From JAHCHG01 sp041394845 (GTDB lineage: Bacteria; Acidobacteriota; Blastocatellia; Pyrinomonadales; Pyrinomonadaceae): 64,000 nt of DNA. Within the stretch, counting starts at the first letter, position 1. Every line of letters starts with the position of its first letter. A model generated the notes under the pieces. The model was not told where the DNA came from. It saw nothing but the letters and a program-made list of their open reading frames with translations, and did not search any database. A program made the position numbers and the translations under genes. Positions 58,990 through 64,000 of this stretch are shown one piece after another. The DNA lies in NCBI GenBank assembly GCA_041394845.1, contig JAWKHL010000006.1, forward strand, positions 62,001 through 126,000. Reading direction: 5' to 3'.

Positions 58990-61041
58990 CTAATTGTTTA
59001 ACCCCGGGCACGATCTTTGTAATGCGTTTTTCAGCGTTTCATCCGGAGGGAATCTTGACTCCCGACCCTCACAGGAAATTATCTTCGGATACAAATTTCT
59101 GGCGTCCGAATCGTAAAAATTTTCAGACTTGAGATCGGCGTCTCCGAAACCGAGCACCCAAACGTCTCTGTCCTTAAAATAATCGAAAAGCTTTTTATCG
59201 CTCTGTTTATCGAGACTGTTCGCCCAGACTATCCTGGAGGCGTCGATATCGGGTTCGTTAAAATAAGACCTGTTAGTGATCCATAAATATCTGTCTCCCT
59301 TCAAAAAATTCGCGTTCGAATAATCTATCAACACCAGATGGTTGCCGGGCAGTTCGTATAAAAATTTCTCAAAAACCGCCTGAACCTCCCAGTTTTTATA
59401 CTTCGTTGCCTTGTCCGTAATGTGACGGCTGGTGAAAATAAAATAACCCTGCATCAAAATAATCGCTACGGCCAATGCCGTTACAAACCGGTTGAGGCGC
59501 GAGTTGAGGCGACTGGTTCTGGAAAGAACGAAAACGAACGCAGCGCAAAAAAATCCGAAGAACGGAGCGTAGTAATGCGGTTGCTGGTAGGTGGCAAAAG
59601 AATTTACCAAAAAACAAAAGACCAACGCCCCGAAACAAAACAGAAATCTCCGGCTTTTCGAATACAGACAAATCCCGGCTATCAAGATCAGGCAATAAAC
59701 ATAAAAAGTTATCCAGAGCAGGCTTTTGAAGGTGAAAAAAGCTCTCTTTGAGAGAAAAACGAATAAATTGGACCTGTCTTTCTCGATGTATCGGGAGAGC
59801 GTCTTAAAATAAAAATTATCGAATTCATAAAGATGAAATTCGCGCATTATCCGGCTCCGGGTTATCTGATTCTGCAGAAAATCTTCCTTCGCCCGTTGAC
59901 GGAAATCCTCATCGAATGGGGGCGGCGAAAGCAGCGGCAAAAACAGCGGAATGGGATCGTATTGCCGGTTGTAAACCTGATAGGGCATTTTCAGAGGGTC
60001 GCCCGTCACCTGAAAATTATAAAAGACCATCCAGCCAAAATTGACCGCCAAAACCGCCGCCACCGGAACAATGAATTTCAGCCCCGCCCGCCTGACAAAC
60101 TCCCGGTCCTTGATCCGGCCGAAAAGCCAGATCAAAATGAAAACCGACAGCGGAACGCAGGCCAGAAGACCTTCCCACGGTCTGGAGTTTGACAAGATGG
60201 CGATGCCCAACCCGAAAATCACGGAATGGCCGATCTTTATCCGCCGGGTCAAACGGAATAACGCTCCCAGACAAAGCATGATCCCGTTGAGAGCCGCAAA
60301 GCCCAGAAAATAGGCGGTGCTCCAAGCGAAAACGATCGGAAATGTGAGGGTCATCAAGGTTCCGAGAAAAGCCCATTTCCGATCGCAAAATGCCCTCAGC
60401 ATCCAGAACGTGCCCAGACAGGCCGCCGCTCCGCTGAGCCAAACCCCGACGATCGGCGAACCGAAGAAAAACAGCCCGATCGCCAAAATAAACCCTTGCG
60501 CCGGCGGGTATTTGGAAGCAAATGACGGCTCGTTGATGGCGTGGAAATTGTCAAAATGCGCCCGCATCGGATGGGACGGATTCTCAAGTCGCCCGGAAAC
60601 GAATGTTTTTGCCATCAGCAGATAGGAATATTCGTCGGCATTTTGCGGAATCGGAGTTCCGTAACTGATGGCGTGAATGGAAAACAACGAAAGGGCGATC
60701 AAGCCGACAATGAGCAGACAGGGGACGGGTTTTCGGGGCAAAAATTTGAACTTTTCGGCAAATCTCCATAACCGCCGGGAAGAAAAGAACAAAAGAACTG
60801 CGGCGGCGAGGAAGGAGACTTTTATCAGAAAACTGAGCGAAGACTTGCTGTAATATATAAAAAAGACGAGGACCAAACTGAGCAGAAAAATCGCCGAAAT
60901 CTTCAACTTCTCCCGATTGGTCAGAGACCTCAGGTCTCGCCAAAAAGTCTTTAATGATTTCGCGAAAACAAACATAGGGTAAAAATTTGAGGTGTAAAAT
61001 CTCCGAGATCCTTCCCGGAGATTCTTTAAACTTTTATTCAC
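58990..61041 (-). CDS. GT39/ArnT-like polyprenyl-sugar transferase, membrane
   Basis: About 683 residues from GTG 61041, or 661 from ATG 60975; neither has a well-spaced ribosome-binding site. About 12 membrane helices. The first periplasmic loop contains PIPQNADEYSYLLMAKTFVS and the following FNDHAINE-type segment (HFDNFHAINEPSFASKYPPA), matching the acidic catalytic loop of GT39/ArnT enzymes (the D-E pair before 'Y'). The C-terminal 170 residues are a soluble periplasmic domain. It probably uses the lipid-linked sugar made by the adjacent GT2. Confidence 0.78.
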   Translation of the reverse strand: MNKSLKNLREGSRRFYTSNFYPMFVFAKSLKTFWRDLRSLTNREKLKISAIFLLSLVLVFFIYYSKSSLSFLIKVSFLAAAVLLFFSSRRLWRFAEKFKFLPRKPVPCLLIVGLIALSLFSIHAISYGTPIPQNADEYSYLLMAKTFVSGRLENPSHPMRAHFDNFHAINEPSFASKYPPAQGFILAIGLFFFGSPIVGVWLSGAAACLGTFWMLRAFCDRKWAFLGTLMTLTFPIVFAWSTAYFLGFAALNGIMLCLGALFRLTRRIKIGHSVIFGLGIAILSNSRPWEGLLACVPLSVFILIWLFGRIKDREFVRRAGLKFIVPVAAVLAVNFGWMVFYNFQVTGDPLKMPYQVYNRQYDPIPLFLPLLSPPPFDEDFRQRAKEDFLQNQITRSRIMREFHLYEFDNFYFKTLSRYIEKDRSNLFVFLSKRAFFTFKSLLWITFYVYCLILIAGICLYSKSRRFLFCFGALVFCFLVNSFATYQQPHYYAPFFGFFCAAFVFVLSRTSRLNSRLNRFVTALAVAIILMQGYFIFTSRHITDKATKYKNWEVQAVFEKFLYELPGNHLVLIDYSNANFLKGDRYLWITNRSYFNEPDIDASRIVWANSLDKQSDKKLFDYFKDRDVWVLGFGDADLKSENFYDSDARNLYPKIISCEGRESRFPPDETLKNALQRSCPGLNN

Positions 61042-61140
61042 CTCCGGGCGCCATCGTCGGCGTCCCGGCAGAGACCTTTTTTCATAAAATGAAGCAATTC
61101 AAGGGGTGAATAGGTTTTTTTACCTATATTTTTATTGCTT

Positions 61141-62634
61141 TTACTTTACGCCTGAAACTTTCAACAAACCCTCGGCGAATCTTTGAGCGGACTTTCCGTC
61201 CAAAGTATCGCCGAACATTTTCTCGATCAGAGCCTTTCTTTCTTTTGTCAGACGCTCCGGCCGCTCCAGCGCGCCGACGATCATCTCGCGCATCCGTTCC
61301 CGGTCCCGGGCAACTTCGACCGCTCCGCTTTGGACGACCGGAGCGTAATGATCAAAATCGTAATATTCGGCGTAAGAAAGCTGATCCTCGTCAACCGATC
61401 GCGGGTTGTAACCGACGTTGATGACGGGTTTGTCGAACATACAAAGTTCGAGCGAAATGGTCGAAGCGACGTTGATCCCGAGAGCCGAGTGTCTGAGGGT
61501 ATTGACCAACGCGGAACAGTCTTCGAACTTCGGCGTCAGCCAGGCCGGCTCCCAGCCGATCTCGGGAAACAGAATATCCCTGCGCCGATTCTTCATCTCA
61601 TCGAATCGACCGGTCAGATCCTTCGGATAAACCCTGACCAGAAGTTGCGGGGCCATCTCGCCGCCGATCTCTTTGAGCAGATCGGCGATCTCCTCGACGA
61701 TCTCCGGTTCTCCCGGCATGTGATTGGCCATTCCGGTCGAATAAAGAACGATCGGCCGCGCCGGATCGGCGCCGATCTCCGCGCAAAACTCCTCGCGGGA
61801 TCGATAGAATTCCGGTCGGAAATGAAAATCAAACTGCGGCGTTCCGGTAACGAAAACCCGATCGGGCTTGATCCACCGGTACATTTCCAGAAGTTGGTCT
61901 CGCAGGGCCTCGTTCCAGACGAAGAAATAATCGTACGGCAACATTATCCGCCCCTGCGAAGTCAGATTATCCCAGCTGAAAATAAAGGTCGCCGTCGGTA
62001 TTCCCAGCCATTGCGCCGCCTGAACGGCCTGGATCGCATTGCGGCTGTGGATATGAGAACCGTTAAAAACCATTGACGGTTTGATCTGGCGGAAAAGATC
62101 GAGATATTCGTCCGTTGTTTTGAGCAAACGGCTGAAAAACCGCTCGGATTTTCCCAAAACGTTCAGCCCCGCGCGATTGGCAAACGGATAGCAAAGCAGT
62201 TTTTTTGAAATTCTGAGAGCCTTTTGCCATCCCGAAACCGCTTCCAGTTCGCGCATCCGCCAACGGTGCTGAGCGGCCTGAGACCAAAGCCAGCGCCCGT
62301 GAGCCATATCCAGAATTTCCCGATGAAATCGGACGAACCATTTCTCCTCATACTCTTCCAGCGGATAAGATTCGCCGAAACGCGCCTCCAGTTCCTTGTC
62401 GATCTCGGCGTCGGCGGAAACCGTCAAAAGCGCCAGTTCCGTCTTGGCGGCGACCTCATCAAAAGCCCCCGTGTGGACGAAGTTTCTGATGACTTCCCCG
62501 CGCGGGATCAGCGCGACGACCGGACCCGATCTGTCAGCGTCCGACAAAACCCCGCTCGGCCCGGACCTGCGATTCTCCGGGCTCAGATCGGCCAGCCTTT
62601 GTCTTTCGATAATTTTGTTCTCCAATTGCATCAT
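61141..62634 (-). CDS. GT-B-like surface-polysaccharide protein
   Basis: About 497 residues from ATG 62634. The first half has an N-terminal Rossmann region, then MVFNGSHIHSRNAIQAVQAA, IPTATFIFSWDNLTSQGRIM and LPYDYFFVWNEALRDQL. The second half reads VFVTGTPQFDFHFRPE, IVLYSTGMANHMPGEPEIVE and STISLELCMFDKPVINVGYN. It resembles CDP-glycerol-glycerophosphotransferase/CMP-Kdo-like GT-B proteins that process surface polymers, but no precise family is certain. Confidence 0.6.
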   Translation of the reverse strand: MMQLENKIIERQRLADLSPENRRSGPSGVLSDADRSGPVVALIPRGEVIRNFVHTGAFDEVAAKTELALLTVSADAEIDKELEARFGESYPLEEYEEKWFVRFHREILDMAHGRWLWSQAAQHRWRMRELEAVSGWQKALRISKKLLCYPFANRAGLNVLGKSERFFSRLLKTTDEYLDLFRQIKPSMVFNGSHIHSRNAIQAVQAAQWLGIPTATFIFSWDNLTSQGRIMLPYDYFFVWNEALRDQLLEMYRWIKPDRVFVTGTPQFDFHFRPEFYRSREEFCAEIGADPARPIVLYSTGMANHMPGEPEIVEEIADLLKEIGGEMAPQLLVRVYPKDLTGRFDEMKNRRRDILFPEIGWEPAWLTPKFEDCSALVNTLRHSALGINVASTISLELCMFDKPVINVGYNPRSVDEDQLSYAEYYDFDHYAPVVQSGAVEVARDRERMREMIVGALERPERLTKERKALIEKMFGDTLDGKSAQRFAEGLLKVSGVK

Positions 62635-62675
62635 CAATTCTCTGTCAAAATAATTTGAACGGAAATCGGGGCCGT

Positions 62676-63788
62676 TTATTTGGAAAAGACGAATCGATTT
62701 TCGCCAACGCCGAAATTTTCTTCGGCAAACGGGTTCTTCTGATAAATATGCTCGACCCGATCAAAATCCGAGCCGCGTTCAAGCCGTCTGATATTGGTGG
62801 CTCCGGCTTCGGCCAGACAATTTTCGATCTCTTCGGGGGTAAGCCTCAGATTGATCGGAACCATCACATGATCGAGCATATAAAAAATCCGGTTGGCCGG
62901 AAGTTTCAATGACTGCAAAGCGGCCCGAGCCGTGCTTTTCTCCTCATCCTTCATCACCAGCCGCAGAATCTCGATAACGTCCCAAAACACGCCGCCCGGA
63001 TTTTCGATCAAATACAGCCATCCCAAACCGCCCGGTTTCATCACCCGAACCAGTTCCTTGACGCCTTTTTCCCAATCTGTCGTGTGATGAAGCACCCCGT
63101 TGGAAAAAACCACGTCGAATTCCCCGTCCTCGAATGGGAGTTCCAAAACGTCGCCTTTCTGAAAACTCATATCGCTGACCCCGGCTTCCCTGATCCGGCG
63201 ATTGGCATCTTCAACGTTGATGGGCGAAATGTCCAGACCGACGACCGGAGCGGCGCCCAGAAGACGCCAGGCAACCGAATAACGACCTCCGCCGCATCCC
63301 GCATCCAGAGTTTTTTTGCTTTCAATATCAGCCACCGAGATCCCGTTCCGCTCCAACCTTTCCCTCAGCAACTTTACCGGCTCGTCCCAGTAGGAAAGGG
63401 ACGAAAAATTTTTGAAAAGATTTCCGTAGTGATTGCCGGTGATGTCCTTGACATCGCCGCTCTCAGTTTGAGGATTTTCCGAATCGCCGGCGTCGCCTCT
63501 GATCACTTCAAAGCCGCTTTTTTGGGCGTTCGAGAGAAATTCCGCCAAAACCTTCAAAGCCGAATTGACCCCCGCGATCGGATCTTCCCCCGAAGCCAAA
63601 AGCTCCTCCATCGTGTGAAACAGGTAAGGAACGCACCACGCCCGGAGAACCGAGGCGAACGGGGCATCCCCCAACTCTTCGGAGGCGGAGACCAAAGCCC
63701 GGGCATTTTCTGACAACCCTCCCTCGCGCACGCAGGGGGCGATTTCATAACCGTTCTGATATTTGATGTTAATTGCGTTTGAGTCCAT
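62676..63788 (-). CDS. Class I SAM-dependent methyltransferase with N-terminal extension
   Basis: 370 residues with AAGGA close to the ATG. Residues 1-110 are an unassigned helical region. The methyltransferase core has motif I LDAGCGGGRYSVAWRLLGA, VVGLDISPINVEDANRRI, motif II VVFSNGVLHHTTDWEKGVKE and RVMKPGGLGWLYLIE. It probably methylates a sugar residue or capping group in the locus. It is the first gene of this minus-strand run inside the window; the 212 bp beyond it to the window end show no convincing gene. Confidence 0.82.
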   Translation of the reverse strand: MDSNAINIKYQNGYEIAPCVREGGLSENARALVSASEELGDAPFASVLRAWCVPYLFHTMEELLASGEDPIAGVNSALKVLAEFLSNAQKSGFEVIRGDAGDSENPQTESGDVKDITGNHYGNLFKNFSSLSYWDEPVKLLRERLERNGISVADIESKKTLDAGCGGGRYSVAWRLLGAAPVVGLDISPINVEDANRRIREAGVSDMSFQKGDVLELPFEDGEFDVVFSNGVLHHTTDWEKGVKELVRVMKPGGLGWLYLIENPGGVFWDVIEILRLVMKDEEKSTARAALQSLKLPANRIFYMLDHVMVPINLRLTPEEIENCLAEAGATNIRRLERGSDFDRVEHIYQKNPFAEENFGVGENRFVFSK

Positions 63789-64000
63789 ATTTCCTTAATT
63801 TTTCTTAAAACCCCTGTCGGTCTTTCGATTTTTTTTGATTAGGTAAAAGAGCAAATATATTGTGAATTCCTTGAAACGATCCTCCTCACCTTTAGGAGCG
63901 GGTTGCCGACCGCCTTTCATCCGATCCATGCGACCAAATCGCTCTCGTTACACCCCCTGGGGCACGACCGTTTTTTTCGATCTGATAAAATCACAAATGG
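63789..64000. other. Window end, no gene seen
   Basis: The last 212 bp include a T-rich stretch and a small dyad CTCCT/AGGAG near 63891-63897. An open minus-strand frame could be the tail of another gene, but composition does not support it. Confidence 0.4.

Overview
The window reads as a chromosome segment of a free-living Gram-negative bacterium, most likely an Acidobacteriota of the Blastocatellia/Pyrinomonadales type. That is an inference from style: 'choice-of-anchor Q' beta-helix proteins, CBM9-like and PPC-domain secreted proteins, heptamer-repeat intergenic tracts and two-hairpin REP-like elements. No ribosomal marker is present to prove it. The host DNA is moderately GC-rich. Two stretches are visibly AT-rich and look acquired: about 3.95-5.68 kb and 22.28-27.52 kb.

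Layout. 1-3.9 kb: end of an unknown gene, a large secreted/outer-membrane protein and a secreted protein. 4.0-5.7 kb: an AT-rich islet with an XRE repressor, an ImmA-type metallopeptidase and two small proteins. 5.8-22 kb: ordinary chromosomal genes (UbiB-like kinase, lipoprotein, CBM9-like protein, serine hydrolase, CrtZ-like hydroxylase, GGDEF cyclase, Pta, methyltransferase, AraC and TetR regulators with an SDR target, and an HD-GYP protein with a degenerate receiver). 22.2-27.5 kb: a 5.3-kb island inserted in the 3' end of tRNA-Leu(CAA). It has a 20-bp direct repeat at both ends, a tyrosine recombinase at the left, two nuclease-fold proteins, several small genes, an RNA-structure-rich region, and a truncated IS256-family transposase at the right edge. 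27.6-63.8 kb: a large surface-polysaccharide locus (epimerase, aminotransferase, initiating sugar transferase, FlaA1/CapD-type dehydratase, glycosyltransferases, two O-antigen ligase/polymerase-like membrane proteins, PaaK-like ligase, formyltransferase-like protein).

The most interesting system lies inside the polysaccharide locus at 40.7-48.0 kb. It is a complete lasso-type RiPP gene set on the minus strand: B1 (PqqD/RRE), B2 (transglutaminase-like leader peptidase), C (asparagine-synthetase-like cyclase), a previously unlisted 48-residue precursor (44978-45124), an HPr-kinase-like kinase, an ABC exporter and a nucleotidyltransferase. The leader matches the lasso recognition spacing exactly (aromatic-x-x-P, L, G, T at -2). 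The predicted core has no Asp or Glu at positions 7-9; its first acidic residues are at 11 and 12. Either the ring is larger than any I know of, or cleavage/chemistry differs. The precursor gene has its own extended -10 promoter inside a dyad and a strong terminator. An HExxH protein resembling peptide beta-hydroxylases lies 5 kb further on.

Other non-coding structure: at least six tracts of degenerate heptamer repeats, often supplying neighbouring stop or start codons; two REP-like elements whose stems show compensatory changes; an array of six short hairpins at 7.6-7.7 kb; and a putative H-type pseudoknot in the island.
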